From Ferribacterium limneticum (GTDB lineage Bacteria > Pseudomonadota > Gammaproteobacteria > Burkholderiales > Rhodocyclaceae): a stretch of 64,000 bases of DNA. The stretch lies in the NCBI RefSeq assembly GCF_020510585.1, contig NZ_CP075190.1, forward strand, positions 2,912,001-2,976,000. The letters run 5' to 3'. The position numbers and the translations under genes are program-made. Positions 53,558 through 62,683 of this stretch are shown one piece after another; positions within the stretch are counted from its first letter, which is position 1, and each line of letters begins with the position of its first letter. The notes under the pieces are model-generated. The model saw nothing but the letters and a program-made list of their open reading frames with translations, did no database searches and was not told where the DNA came from.

Positions 53558-54825
53558 CGACCATTTTTCACAAAACGGGCGCCGCCGGGTTCTGCATAAC
53601 GGCGTTGTGCGTCGCGCTGCTCGCCACGGGCTGCGACAGCCTGCGCGAGAAACCGGCAACACCGGCCGCCCCCGCCACCAGCTCGCAGCCCTCTTCTTCC
53701 ACCCCGCCCGCCGCCCCGCCGCCAACGCAAGCCTACGACAAGGCGGTGTTGAGCGCAGCCACCGCCTTGTTCAAAAATGCCAAACTGCCGGCCGAGGGCA
53801 TGCCGGCGCAGGCCAAGTACGCAGTCGTCATCGACCCGCTGATCGACGGCATGACCGGGACGCAATCGGTCGCCACGCAGGCGATGGGCCTCCGTCTGGC
53901 CAACATGATGCGCGAGCAGTATCCGCAGTTCGACGTGAAGGCGTTTTCGGCCGCCAACGTGGCCAGGAGCCCGCTCGTGCTGATCGGCACCTTCACCGGC
54001 GTCAACGCCGAGCGCAAGACGGCCGGGCCGCGCGAGGCTTACCGGATTTGCCTGGCGCTGGCCGATCTGCGCAGCGGCAAGCTGGTCAGCAAGGGCCTTG
54101 CCTTCGCCTTGCCCGACGGCGTCGATCCGACGCCGCTGGCCTTCTTCCGCGATGCCCCGGCCTGGTCCGAAGACCCGGCGACCGAGGGCTATATCAAGAC
54201 CTGCCAGGGGACGAAGGCCGGCGACCCGATCAATCCGCTCTACCTCGACCGCATCATCGCCGCCTCGCTGGTCGCCGAAGCCATAGCCGCCTACGATGCG
54301 GGCCGCTATCAGGAGGCGCTGGAGCTCTATGGCAACGCCCTGGCCACGCCGGCCGGCAACCAGTTTCGCGTCCATAACGGCATTTACCTCGCCCACTGGA
54401 AGCTGGGGCACCGGCAACAGGCGGCCGCGGCCTTCGGGAAGATCGTCGATTACGGCCTCGAACACCGCCGCCTGGCCGTCAAATTCCTCTTCCGGCCCGG
54501 CTCGACGGCTTTCGTCAATGATCCCAAGCTCAGTGGCCCGTATCCGGTCTGGCTGAAGACCATCGCCCAGCGCACATCAGGCGCCGGTAGTTGCCTGGAA
54601 GTGACCGGCCACACCAGCCCGACCGGCCCAGAACCCTTGAACGAACGGCTGTCGCTGTTGCGGGCAGAATTCGTCAAGGCGCGCCTGGAAGGAGCAGCGC
54701 CGAAACTGGCCAAACGGATGATTGCCAACGGTGTCGGCTCGCGGCAAACGATGGTCGGCAACGGCCGCGACGATGCCAGCGATGCGCTGGATCGGCGGGT
54801 GGAGTTCAAGGTGATCGGATGCTGA
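53554..54825 (+). CDS. OmpA-like lipoprotein partner of the TIR protein
   Basis: 423 residues. A lipoprotein signal ends in LLATGC (lipobox, about residue 26). A Pro/Ser-rich linker precedes a middle domain (about 60-330) that includes a TPR-like stretch (AYDAGRYQEALELYGNALATPAGNQFRVHNGIYLAHWKLG). The C-terminal OmpA domain (about 345-423) has EVTGHTSPTGPEPLNERLSLLRAE and a DRRVEFKVIG end, and would bind peptidoglycan. Its start overlaps the TIR stop (ATGA). The pair may sense envelope state and pass it to the TIR domain across the membrane; this is inference. Confidence 0.83.
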   Translation: MTTIFHKTGAAGFCITALCVALLATGCDSLREKPATPAAPATSSQPSSSTPPAAPPPTQAYDKAVLSAATALFKNAKLPAEGMPAQAKYAVVIDPLIDGMTGTQSVATQAMGLRLANMMREQYPQFDVKAFSAANVARSPLVLIGTFTGVNAERKTAGPREAYRICLALADLRSGKLVSKGLAFALPDGVDPTPLAFFRDAPAWSEDPATEGYIKTCQGTKAGDPINPLYLDRIIAASLVAEAIAAYDAGRYQEALELYGNALATPAGNQFRVHNGIYLAHWKLGHRQQAAAAFGKIVDYGLEHRRLAVKFLFRPGSTAFVNDPKLSGPYPVWLKTIAQRTSGAGSCLEVTGHTSPTGPEPLNERLSLLRAEFVKARLEGAAPKLAKRMIANGVGSRQTMVGNGRDDASDALDRRVEFKVIGC

Positions 54826-54848
54826 TGGTCCGGTAGGCGGCGGTTGCT

Positions 54849-54882
54849 ACGGTCAACCGGAAATTTTGGCCAAAATTGAAAT
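54849..54882 (+). repeat. Dispersed 36-bp repeat copy (consensus)
   Basis: ACGGTCAACCGG, then AAATTTTGGCCAAAATTG, then AAAT, 23 bases after the OmpA-like gene stop. Confidence 0.9.
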
Positions 54883-54958
54883 GCCGGGGATGCCCGGCGC
54901 GTAGCGATCACCCCGCAGGCGAAGCGCGCCGGCCGGCTTGTTGTCAATGCCGCATGGC

Positions 54959-55306
54959 TCAACTGCAGGCCTGCTCCTGGCTGCGGCGATCCGAATTCAT
55001 TCGGCGATCTGCACAGAGCCTTTGTTCCGCCTGCCCTGTGGGCGGGCCGTAGTTGATCGATCGCCTGTCGTAGTTGCGCCGGAGAGCATGAAGATTGCGC
55101 TGCTCCGGATACAGGCCAGGCAAATATTGCAGTTCGCCAATGCCTTCCGCCAGCCCGCCATGGCGCAAGGCTCTTTCGTATTGATCGAGGGCATATTCAG
55201 CGATGCCGGCCGCCCGCTCGTCCTGCCCCCGCAGATAGGAAATCGTGGTCAGGGCTTCGAGCAGGATTCTGAGTGTTTTTTCGCCCGGAATTTCTGATTC
55301 CATCAT
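54959..55306 (-). CDS. Hypothetical protein, 115 aa
   Basis: A helical N-terminal half (GEKTLRILLEALTTISYLRGQDERAAGIAEYALDQYERALRH) is followed by an Arg-rich C-terminal half with RRNYDRRSI and ADRRMNSDRRSQ. The repeated DRR-type motifs are common in small beta-proteobacterial proteins of unknown function. There is no signal peptide. The ribosome site GGAGGCGACAAGCAC supports the start. I do not recognise a family. Confidence 0.6.
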   Translation of the reverse strand: MMESEIPGEKTLRILLEALTTISYLRGQDERAAGIAEYALDQYERALRHGGLAEGIGELQYLPGLYPEQRNLHALRRNYDRRSINYGPPTGQAEQRLCADRRMNSDRRSQEQACS

Positions 55307-55618
55307 GTGCTTGTCGCCTCCTGTTCACCAACATCCTCGGCTGTCACAAAGCCGGTTCTGAACACTCAGCAAACATGATGCCTGCGTCTGGAAAACCTAC
55401 AAGCACAACGGGAAACGATTTTGGCAATTTGGGCCGTGTAAGTATTTTCGACAGATTTCGCAGCCAGCGGGGCGTGGGCACGGCAGAATCCAGGCTACTT
55501 GCACGGGCCACGACGCGGCAGCAAGGCCAAGCCACGAATTAGCGGCCGAGCCGCTGTCGCCAGGGGCTTACGACGGTCAACCAGAAATTTTGGCCCAAAT
55601 CGAAATCTTCAGCATCCG
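55307..55618 (+). other. Intergenic region before sodC terminus
   Basis: 312 bases with only the dispersed repeat copy at 55573-55606. No supported gene. Confidence 0.4.
55573..55606 (+). repeat. Dispersed 36-bp repeat copy
   Basis: ACGGTCAACCAGAAATTTTG followed by GCCCAAATCGAAAT, three changes from consensus. It lies 12 bases beyond the sodC stop, in the opposite orientation to that gene. Confidence 0.85.
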
Positions 55619-56137
55619 TCAGCGCGCCGCGATCACCCCGCAGGCGACACGCTTGCCCGAGTTGCCGGCCGGCTGCGACTTGTAGTCGTCCGGATCGGCA
55701 TGGATCACGATACTGCGCCCGACTACCCCGGTCGGGCCGCTCAGGGTCAGGCCACGGAGTTCGGCCCCGTAGATGGCTACACCCTGCGCATCGGCAATCA
55801 GGTTGGGCATGTCGCCGCTGTGATGCTCGTCGCTGGTGTGGTGGCCGTGCGCCTTGCTCATCGGATTGAAATGGCCCTTGGCGCTGCTCGCGTCCGGTGC
55901 GCTGCAATCGCCTGCCTCGTGCACATGGAAACCATGCTCGCCCGGCGTCAGCCCGGCCACCTTGGCCTCGACGCGCAAACGGCCGTCCGTTTCGGAAAAA
56001 TTGACCGTGCCGCTGACCATGCTGCCCGAACGGGCGAGCAGTTCGGCGCTGGCCGACGGTCCGGACATGGAGGTGGCACAGCCGCTCAGCACAGCAATGG
56101 ACAAGGCGCTCAAGGCAATAGCGGGGCGAAACAGCAT
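55619..56137 (-). CDS. sodC: Periplasmic Cu/Zn superoxide dismutase (lipoprotein)
   Basis: 172 residues with a lipoprotein signal (MLFRPAIALSALSIAVLSGC). Cu and Zn ligands are visible in GEHGFHVHEAGDC, KGHFNPMSKAHGHHT, HHSGDMPNL and SIVIHADPDD, with the disulfide Cys in GDC and VACGVI. It dismutates superoxide at the periplasmic face. The start follows CAGGAGAAAACC. Close to full length for bacterial SodC. Confidence 0.92.
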   Translation of the reverse strand: MLFRPAIALSALSIAVLSGCATSMSGPSASAELLARSGSMVSGTVNFSETDGRLRVEAKVAGLTPGEHGFHVHEAGDCSAPDASSAKGHFNPMSKAHGHHTSDEHHSGDMPNLIADAQGVAIYGAELRGLTLSGPTGVVGRSIVIHADPDDYKSQPAGNSGKRVACGVIAAR

Positions 56138-56318
56138 GGTTTTCTCCTGAATGGAAACGGGCAATGCCGTCTGACCAATATGCAAAACGGATGTTCCGTC
56201 AATATGCGCCCATCTTTATAACAATTTGCAATAACAAGATGCGCACTTGTTCTTAAACGAATATTAAGGACTTGCTACAATGGCGTTCATTCGACAATCC
56301 ACGCGGATTACCCAAGCA

Positions 56319-57248
56319 ATGACCCAACGCTCTACCCTCTCTCACCTCGACTGGCTCGAAGCCGAAGCCATCCACATCATGCGCGAAGTGGCCGGCCAGT
56401 GTTCCAACCCGGTGCTGCTCTTCTCCGGCGGCAAGGACTCGATCTGCATGCTGCGCCTGGCCGAAAAAGCCTTCCGCCCGGGCAAGTTTCCCTTCCCGCT
56501 GATGCACATCGACACCGGCCACAATTACGAGGAAGTCGTCGCCTTCCGCGACAAGCGTGCCGCCGAGCTCGGTGAGCGCCTGATTGTCCGCTCGGTCGAA
56601 GATTCGATGAAGCGCGGTACCGTCGTCCTCAAGCATGAAGGCGAATCGCGCAACAAGCACCAGTCGGTGACCCTGCTCGAAGCCATCGAGGAATTCGGCT
56701 TCGACGCCTGCATCGGCGGCGCCCGCCGCGACGAGGAAAAGGCCCGCGCCAAGGAACGCATCTTCAGCTTCCGCGACGAATTCGGCCAGTGGGACCCGAA
56801 GAACCAGCGCCCGGAACTATGGAGCCTGTACAACGCCCGTAGCCACAAGGGCGAAAACATCCGCGCCTTCCCGATCTCGAACTGGACGGAAATGGACGTC
56901 TGGCAATACATCGAGCGCGAAGGACTGGAACTGCCAAGCATCTATTTCGCTCACAAGCGTCCGGTCGTCATGCGCCAGGGTTCCATCGTGCCGGTCAATG
57001 TGCCGCTGGTCGGCGGCGGCGTTGCCAACCCGTCCAAGGACGGAGAAGAAATCATCGACCTGCAGGTGCGTTTCCGCACCGTCGGCGACATTTCCTGCAC
57101 GGCCCCGGTCGAATCGGATGCCGACGACGTCAGCAAGATCGTTTTCGAAACCGCCACCACCACCATCACCGAGCGCGGCGCTACCCGTCTGGACGACCAG
57201 ACCAGCGACGCCTCCATGGAACAACGCAAGAAAGAGGGTTACTTCTGA
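56319..57248 (+). CDS. cysD: Sulfate adenylyltransferase small subunit CysD
   Basis: 309 residues of the ATP-sulfurylase catalytic subunit. PP-motif LLFSGGKDSICMLRLA, MHIDTGHNYEEVV, CIGGARRDEEKARAKER and ISNWTEMDVWQYI are characteristic. With CysN it makes adenosine 5'-phosphosulfate in sulfate assimilation. The ATG at 56319 gives the family N-terminus (HLDWLEAEAIHIMREVA); the frame is open to 56280. Its TGA overlaps the cysN ATG (TGATG). Confidence 0.95.
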   Translation: MTQRSTLSHLDWLEAEAIHIMREVAGQCSNPVLLFSGGKDSICMLRLAEKAFRPGKFPFPLMHIDTGHNYEEVVAFRDKRAAELGERLIVRSVEDSMKRGTVVLKHEGESRNKHQSVTLLEAIEEFGFDACIGGARRDEEKARAKERIFSFRDEFGQWDPKNQRPELWSLYNARSHKGENIRAFPISNWTEMDVWQYIEREGLELPSIYFAHKRPVVMRQGSIVPVNVPLVGGGVANPSKDGEEIIDLQVRFRTVGDISCTAPVESDADDVSKIVFETATTTITERGATRLDDQTSDASMEQRKKEGYF

Positions 57249-58516
57249 TGACCGCCCAAGTTGAAGACCACGGCCTGCTGCGCTTCCTGACCTGCGGCAG
57301 CGTCGATGACGGCAAGAGCACCCTGATCGGCCGCCTGCTGTTCGACACCAAGACCATCCTCGCCGACACGCTGAGCGCCATCGCCAAGACCTCCGAAAAG
57401 CGCGGCATGGGAGCAGTCGACCTCTCCCTGCTCACCGACGGCCTGCAAGCCGAGCGCGAACAGGGCATCACCATCGACGTCGCCTACCGCTATTTCAGCA
57501 CCGGGACGCGCAAGTACATCATCGCCGACGCGCCGGGCCACGAGCAGTACACCCGCAACATGGTCACCGCTGCTTCCACGGCCAACCTCGCCATCATCCT
57601 CATCGATGCGCGCAAGGGCGTCCTGACGCAGACCCGCCGCCACTCGAAACTGGCCTCGCTGGTCGGCATCCCGCACCTGATCGTCGCCATCAACAAGATG
57701 GACCTCGCCGATTACTCGCAGGAAACCTACGAGCGCATCAAGGGCGAATACCTTGAATTTGCTGCCAAGGTCGGCATCGAAGACATCCGTTTCATCCCGC
57801 TCTCTGCCCTCAACGGCGACATGATCGTGGACCGTGGCGACAACCTGAACTGGTACGACGGCCCGACCCTGCTTGAAATGTTGGAAGTTGCGCCGGCCGC
57901 CCATACCGAACACACTGAGAAATTCCGCTTTCCGGTCCAGTACGTCTGCCGCCCACAGGATTCGGCCAATCCGGAACTGCACGACTACCGCGGCTTCATG
58001 GGCCGCGTCGAAGCCGGCTCGATCAAGGTCGGCGATGCCGTCACGGTGCTGCCCTCCGGCCGCGAGTCGACCGTCAAGGCCGTCCAGCTCGGCGGCGTCG
58101 ATATCGGCGAAGCCTTCTGCGAACAATCGATCACGCTGCTGCTGGCCGACGAAATCGACACATCGCGTGGCGACATGATCGTCAAATCGAGCGAAGTGCC
58201 GGCGGCAGTAAAGCAGATCGAAGCCACCGTCTGCTGGATGGCCGAAGCCCCGATGGACCGTGCCCGCACCTACCTGATCCGCCACACGACGCGCGACTCG
58301 AAAGCCAAGCTGGCCGCCATCGACCATCGCCTCGACGTGAACACGCTGGAAAAAGTCCCGGCCGAAAAGCTGGCGATGAACGACATCGCGCAAGTCACCT
58401 TCAAGCTGGCCCAGCCGCTGTTCGCCGACCCCTACCTGGAAAACCGCGGCACCGGTGCTTTCATCATCATCGACGAGAGCAACAACAACACGGTTGGGGC
58501 GGGGATGATTCTGTAA
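57248..58516 (+). CDS. cysN: Sulfate adenylyltransferase large subunit CysN
   Basis: 422 residues, EF-Tu-like GTPase that drives the CysD reaction. G motifs are GSVDDGKSTLIGRLL (P-loop), DAPGHEQYTRNM and NKMDLADYS. The length fits a CysN without a fused APS kinase (CysC) domain. It ends upstream of a repeat copy and a strong terminator, so cysDN is the end of this transcript. Confidence 0.95.
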   Translation: MTAQVEDHGLLRFLTCGSVDDGKSTLIGRLLFDTKTILADTLSAIAKTSEKRGMGAVDLSLLTDGLQAEREQGITIDVAYRYFSTGTRKYIIADAPGHEQYTRNMVTAASTANLAIILIDARKGVLTQTRRHSKLASLVGIPHLIVAINKMDLADYSQETYERIKGEYLEFAAKVGIEDIRFIPLSALNGDMIVDRGDNLNWYDGPTLLEMLEVAPAAHTEHTEKFRFPVQYVCRPQDSANPELHDYRGFMGRVEAGSIKVGDAVTVLPSGRESTVKAVQLGGVDIGEAFCEQSITLLLADEIDTSRGDMIVKSSEVPAAVKQIEATVCWMAEAPMDRARTYLIRHTTRDSKAKLAAIDHRLDVNTLEKVPAEKLAMNDIAQVTFKLAQPLFADPYLENRGTGAFIIIDESNNNTVGAGMIL

Positions 58517-58523
58517 GGGATAC

Positions 58524-58559
58524 CCATGGTCAACCGGAAAAAACGGCCAAAATTGAAAA
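58524..58559 (+). repeat. Dispersed 36-bp repeat copy
   Basis: CCATGGTCAACCGG, AAAAAAC, GGCCAAAATTGAAAA, 7 bases after the cysN stop. Its end merges with the terminator hairpin. Confidence 0.85.
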
Positions 58560-58582
58560 CGCCTCCGCTCTGGAGGCGTTTT
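58556..58582 (+). terminator. Intrinsic terminator of cysDN
   Basis: AAAACGCCTCC-GCTCT-GGAGGCGTTTT followed by GATTTG: an 11-bp perfect stem with A-run and T-run. The dispersed repeat ends inside its left A-run. Confidence 0.9.
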
Positions 58583-58690
58583 GATTTGTCTCTGTCCATT
58601 TTGCCCATTTCGCGGCTAACATAAGCGTCGCAAGCGATTTGACCGAATCGCACGAAATCCGGATTCAACGAAATTGCTGGGAAGTTCTGA

Positions 58691-59515
58691 ATGCGTGTTC
58701 TGATTGTTGATGACAATGCCTCGATGCGAGACCTGCTGACCGCCCTGCTGTCCAGCCAGGGTTACACGGTGGTGGGTGCGCTGGAAGAGGGCAACGGCGT
58801 CATGGATGCCATCCGCAAGCTGTCGCCGGAAATTGTCTGTCTCGACTACCTGTTGCCGGGTCGGGATGGCCTCGACATCCTGCGTGAAATCAATTCGCAG
58901 TTGCCGGAAATCGACGTCCTCTTCTTCACCGCCTCGGAAACCCCCGGTATCGAAGCCAAGGCCGCCGATGCCGGCGCCGCCGGTTTCCTGCGCAAACCGT
59001 TCGGCCAGAAACAGGTGATCGACGAATTGCGCGCGGTATGCGATATGCGCAATCGCGCTTCAGAAGCGAACAGTCCGGCCGAAACCACCAAATCGCCACT
59101 GCCACCACCTACGGCAGCCGGAACCAGCGCACCCAAAGCACCCGGCAAGCAGCAACCGACCGCCGTCATTGTTGACGACAACAGCTCGATCCGCCTGCTG
59201 CTCAAAGGCCTGCTCACCGAACTTGGCCTGCAGGTCGTCGGCCAGGCGGCGAATGGCGAAGAAGCCATCCGCGCTGCCAAGACCCACCAGCCAACCGTGC
59301 TCTTTCTCGACGTCAATATGCCCATTCTCGGCGGGCTTGAAGCGCTGCCCAGAATTGTCGAGGCCAGCCCGAAAACGGCCGTGGTCATGGTCACCGGCGA
59401 TACCTCGCGGACCATTGTCCAGCAAGCGGCCGGACTCGGCGCCCGCGGCTATGTCGTCAAGCCGGTGCGCCCGGCCTATGTCGAGAATTTCCTGAAACAG
59501 CTGTTCAACACCTGA
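58691..59515 (+). CDS. Double-receiver response regulator
   Basis: 274 residues: receiver 1 (about 1-118, phospho-site D52 in CLDYLLPG, Lys in FLRKPFG), a Pro/Ala/Thr linker, and receiver 2 (about 153-272, phospho-site D207 in LDVNMPILGG, Lys in YVVKPVRP). It has no output domain. Stand-alone paired receivers usually signal by protein contact, for example in chemotaxis or cyclic-di-GMP circuits. An HDOD protein gene follows after 20 bases. Confidence 0.87.
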   Translation: MRVLIVDDNASMRDLLTALLSSQGYTVVGALEEGNGVMDAIRKLSPEIVCLDYLLPGRDGLDILREINSQLPEIDVLFFTASETPGIEAKAADAGAAGFLRKPFGQKQVIDELRAVCDMRNRASEANSPAETTKSPLPPPTAAGTSAPKAPGKQQPTAVIVDDNSSIRLLLKGLLTELGLQVVGQAANGEEAIRAAKTHQPTVLFLDVNMPILGGLEALPRIVEASPKTAVVMVTGDTSRTIVQQAAGLGARGYVVKPVRPAYVENFLKQLFNT

Positions 59516-59535
59516 GCCAAGAAAGGTTTACAGCC

Positions 59536-60417
59536 ATGACCTTGATGATCGACTTTCCGTTCCCGGGCGCCGCCCCCTGGGTCGATCACTTCAAGACCAT
59601 CGAAGTCCCTGTCCTGCGCCATACGGTGCACCAGCTCGGCGAGCTGCACGAAACGGCGGATACGATCAACACCCGCAAACTGGCTACCGTCATCGGGCAC
59701 GACCCGCTGATGACCCTGCGCCTCTTCCAGTACATGCAGGCCAACCGCTCACGCCGGCAGTCGGCCGACATCACGACCATCGAACGCTCGCTGGTGATGA
59801 TCGGCACGCAGAATTTCTACAACAGCATTCAGGATCCTCCCATCCTCGAGCAGCAGCTCAAGGGCTACCCGAAGGCCATGCTCGGCCTGCTCAAGGTCAT
59901 CGCCCGCTCCCGCGTTGCCTCGCAATGGGCGCGCGACTGGGCCTTGCTGCGCCAGAACGTGAGTTTCGACGAAATTGCCATGGCCGCGCTGCTCCACGAT
60001 CTGGTCGAAATCCTCATGTGGTGTTTCGCCCCCAACCTCGCCATCCGGGCCAAAGAGCGGCTGGCCAGCGAACCGGGGCGGCGCAGCAGCCAGATCCAGC
60101 TGGAAGTTTTTGGCGCGTCGCTCGACGAAATCGCCGTCGAACTGATCGCCCACTGGGGGCTACCGCCCCTGCTTTGTTCGCTACTGAATCCGGCCGACGC
60201 CGAAGTAGCCAATGTCAGAAACGTCGTGCTCGCCGTCGATCTGGCCCGGCATTCGGCCAATGGCTGGAACGACCCGGCCTTGCCGGACGATTACCGCGCC
60301 ATCGAGAGCCTGCTGCACATCGGCCATAGCAATCTGCTCGAACGCATCGGCGCCCCCGACGAGCAGGTCGAGGCGGCCCGCCAGGCCGAGGCGGAAGGCG
60401 ATCCGCTGGCCTCCTAA
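59536..60417 (+). CDS. HDOD-domain protein
   Basis: 293 residues, one HDOD domain (about 25-235; VIGHDPLMTLRLFQYMQANRSRR, IERSLVMIGTQNFYN, MAALLHDLVEILMWCFAP). HDOD domains are catalytically inactive relatives of HD phosphohydrolases that act in signalling. It probably forms an operon with the double receiver, from which it is separated by 20 bases (ribosome site AAGAAAGG). Its target is unknown. Confidence 0.87.
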   Translation: MTLMIDFPFPGAAPWVDHFKTIEVPVLRHTVHQLGELHETADTINTRKLATVIGHDPLMTLRLFQYMQANRSRRQSADITTIERSLVMIGTQNFYNSIQDPPILEQQLKGYPKAMLGLLKVIARSRVASQWARDWALLRQNVSFDEIAMAALLHDLVEILMWCFAPNLAIRAKERLASEPGRRSSQIQLEVFGASLDEIAVELIAHWGLPPLLCSLLNPADAEVANVRNVVLAVDLARHSANGWNDPALPDDYRAIESLLHIGHSNLLERIGAPDEQVEAARQAEAEGDPLAS

Positions 60418-60467
60418 CCTGGCCTTCCACCAGATAGAGCTGCGCCGGAAACAAAGGCGCAAAAACC

Positions 60468-62453
60468 TCAGAGATCGACGTTGAGCTGGAACCAGTAGGT
60501 TCGGCCATCCATGCGCAACGAGTCCTGCGCCACCCCGCTGTCAGGACGCCAGTCGAAGGGCGAAACGACTTCGTATTCGCGGTCGAACAGGTTGCGAATG
60601 CTGAACGAGGCCGACAAGCCGTGCCACTTGCGCTCGCTCGAGAAGGTCAGGTTGGCCAGCCCAACGCCGTCGAGCCGCCGCCGCTCCAAGGTCAGCCGGG
60701 AACCGAGGTATTGCGCCTCGAGCCCGGTACGTAGCCTATCGCCGAGCATGGGAAAGCTCAGATTGAACTTGCCCAGCACATGCGGCGAATTGACGGCTTC
60801 GGCCCCGTAGACATCCTGCGCGTTCTGCCAGGCCAGGCTGCCGCGCGATCGAATACCGTTTTTCCACAAGCGCTCGAGCTCGACTTCCAGCCCCTGGGTG
60901 CGGCTGTTGCCTTCGGGCACATAGTCGCCGACCGCGTCGTTATAGATCAGCAGGCTACTTCGGTTGTAGTTGTACAACGAAGCAGTCAGGCGCATGTCAC
61001 GGGTGAATTCATGCTGCAGCGCCAGTTCGGTGGCCGCTACATATTCGGGCACAGCGGTCCCGTCATAGGAGAAACGCTCGTAGGCATGCGGCATGCGGAA
61101 GGCTTCGCTGTAGGAAGCTTTCAGGGTTGTCTGCAGGGTCGGCTTGTAGATGACGGCCAGACGCGGGCTCCAGTTACCCGCCAGATCGCTGGCATCGTCG
61201 TAGCGCGCCCCGATGTTGAGCGACCAGCGCTCGTTGATGCGGTATTCGTCGGTCAGGTAGAAGCTGGCCGTGCGCCGTGACAGCGAATCGCTGAACACCT
61301 CGACGACGGCTTTTTCGGGAGACAAATACGTCCGCCGGAACTGCTGGCGGTAATCGTTGCGGAATTCAAAGCCGAAGACCATCGTGTGGTCGACCAACCA
61401 GTTGCCGACGAACTTCTGGTCGACGCCCCACCACTGGCCGTGGTATTCGCGTCGCCCGTACTTTTCGTTGTCGAGGCTGTAGTCGGGAAACTCTCGCCAT
61501 GAATCGTAGGCATAGTGGCCGGAATAGAAGCGGGACAGCGAACTCAGCGTAGAAGCCAGTGTCGTCTGATAGGCGAGATTCAGGAATGAATTTTCGTCGC
61601 GGACCGAAAATGGCGTGTTGAATGTCGTCGACGCACTGGGATTGGTCGGCAGCATCTTCTTGCGGTCGACATAGCCGCCTTCAACGGTCAGACCCTGGTA
61701 GGCGAATTTGCCGAAAACCCGCTTGTTGGTCTCGCCATCGAGGTTTTCGGCGATGCCATGATTGGTCGTCGGCGTGTCGTAGGCGGGGAAATACAGATTG
61801 CGCCCCTTGACGTCGAGCGCAGACACGGACAGCAAGACGTCGGCCCCATTTTCAAAACGCTTGCCGTAGGTGGCGCGCTGCTTCTGGCCACCGCGGCTGA
61901 AAACCTCGCCAGACAACTGGGCGGCATTGAAATCGCGCCCCTTTTTGGTCACCACGTTGATGATGCCGAGCATGGCGTTGTTGCCATAAGTGACCGAGCC
62001 GGTGCCCGGCACGTATTCGACGCGTTCGACCAATTCGAGGTCAAGCAGGCCGGATTCGTCGATGTAGGCCTGGTTGAACAGGCTGTCCTGCGTTGCATAG
62101 CCGTCGATGAGCAGCATGATCCGCCCGGCGTAATCGCCCGGCTCGCCGAAGCCGCGGCCGCCCAGATACTGATAGCGCCGATCGTAGGTGGTGGTCAGGC
62201 CGCGCATGCTGTTGATCACGTCGGCCAGCGTCCGGTAGCCATAGGCGCGGATATCGGCTGCCGTGACGATGCTCACGGCCGACGGGGAATCACTGACTTG
62301 CTGGGCGATTTGCGCAACCGGCACAGCCTCGCGGAGCATCAGCTGCTCGAAGGGCACCTCTGAGAGGTCGACATCCGGTTCGGCCAGCGCCGCACCGGCA
62401 AGAAATGTCAGGCAAAGCGCAGCATTCAACCATTTCAGCCTGCCAAAACTCAT
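60468..62453 (-). CDS. TonB-dependent outer-membrane receptor
   Basis: 661 residues: signal peptide (MSFGRLKWLNAALCLTFLAGAALA), plug domain (about 45-165; SDSPSAVSIVTAADIRAYGYRTLADVINSMRGL, ELVERVEYVPGTGSVTYGNNAMLGIINVVTKKG) and a 22-strand barrel ending in YWFQLNVDL. TonB-dependent receptors import scarce metal chelates, cobalamin or similar ligands. The substrate cannot be read from the sequence; the BtuB/colicin-receptor-like plug is typical of several classes. A palindrome lies 42 bases upstream of the start. Confidence 0.88.
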   Translation of the reverse strand: MSFGRLKWLNAALCLTFLAGAALAEPDVDLSEVPFEQLMLREAVPVAQIAQQVSDSPSAVSIVTAADIRAYGYRTLADVINSMRGLTTTYDRRYQYLGGRGFGEPGDYAGRIMLLIDGYATQDSLFNQAYIDESGLLDLELVERVEYVPGTGSVTYGNNAMLGIINVVTKKGRDFNAAQLSGEVFSRGGQKQRATYGKRFENGADVLLSVSALDVKGRNLYFPAYDTPTTNHGIAENLDGETNKRVFGKFAYQGLTVEGGYVDRKKMLPTNPSASTTFNTPFSVRDENSFLNLAYQTTLASTLSSLSRFYSGHYAYDSWREFPDYSLDNEKYGRREYHGQWWGVDQKFVGNWLVDHTMVFGFEFRNDYRQQFRRTYLSPEKAVVEVFSDSLSRRTASFYLTDEYRINERWSLNIGARYDDASDLAGNWSPRLAVIYKPTLQTTLKASYSEAFRMPHAYERFSYDGTAVPEYVAATELALQHEFTRDMRLTASLYNYNRSSLLIYNDAVGDYVPEGNSRTQGLEVELERLWKNGIRSRGSLAWQNAQDVYGAEAVNSPHVLGKFNLSFPMLGDRLRTGLEAQYLGSRLTLERRRLDGVGLANLTFSSERKWHGLSASFSIRNLFDREYEVVSPFDWRPDSGVAQDSLRMDGRTYWFQLNVDL

Positions 62454-62494
62454 CCCGCCAATTTTCCCTGTGTCGTTGCCAGCACCTGCTCATG

Positions 62495-62510
62495 CATGAC
62501 GCATGTCATG
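62495..62510. promoter_or_regulatory. Palindrome upstream of the TonB receptor
   Basis: CATGAC-GCAT-GTCATG, a perfect 6-4-6 inverted repeat in the receptor leader. It is a possible operator for a metal or ligand regulator; no consensus is matched. Confidence 0.35.
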
Positions 62511-62683
62511 GCCGGTATTTTTGCCGATTTTATCAAAAGCAAAAACCAGCAACCAAGCAAAACATTTTTGTTATTTTACTCAAATAATACAAATAAATAG
62601 GCGTATTGGGTCGGCAAGCCAGAACGCTTGCGGACAGCCCTCGCTGATACGCACCGAATGCATTTTTGGTGAATAATTACGCC

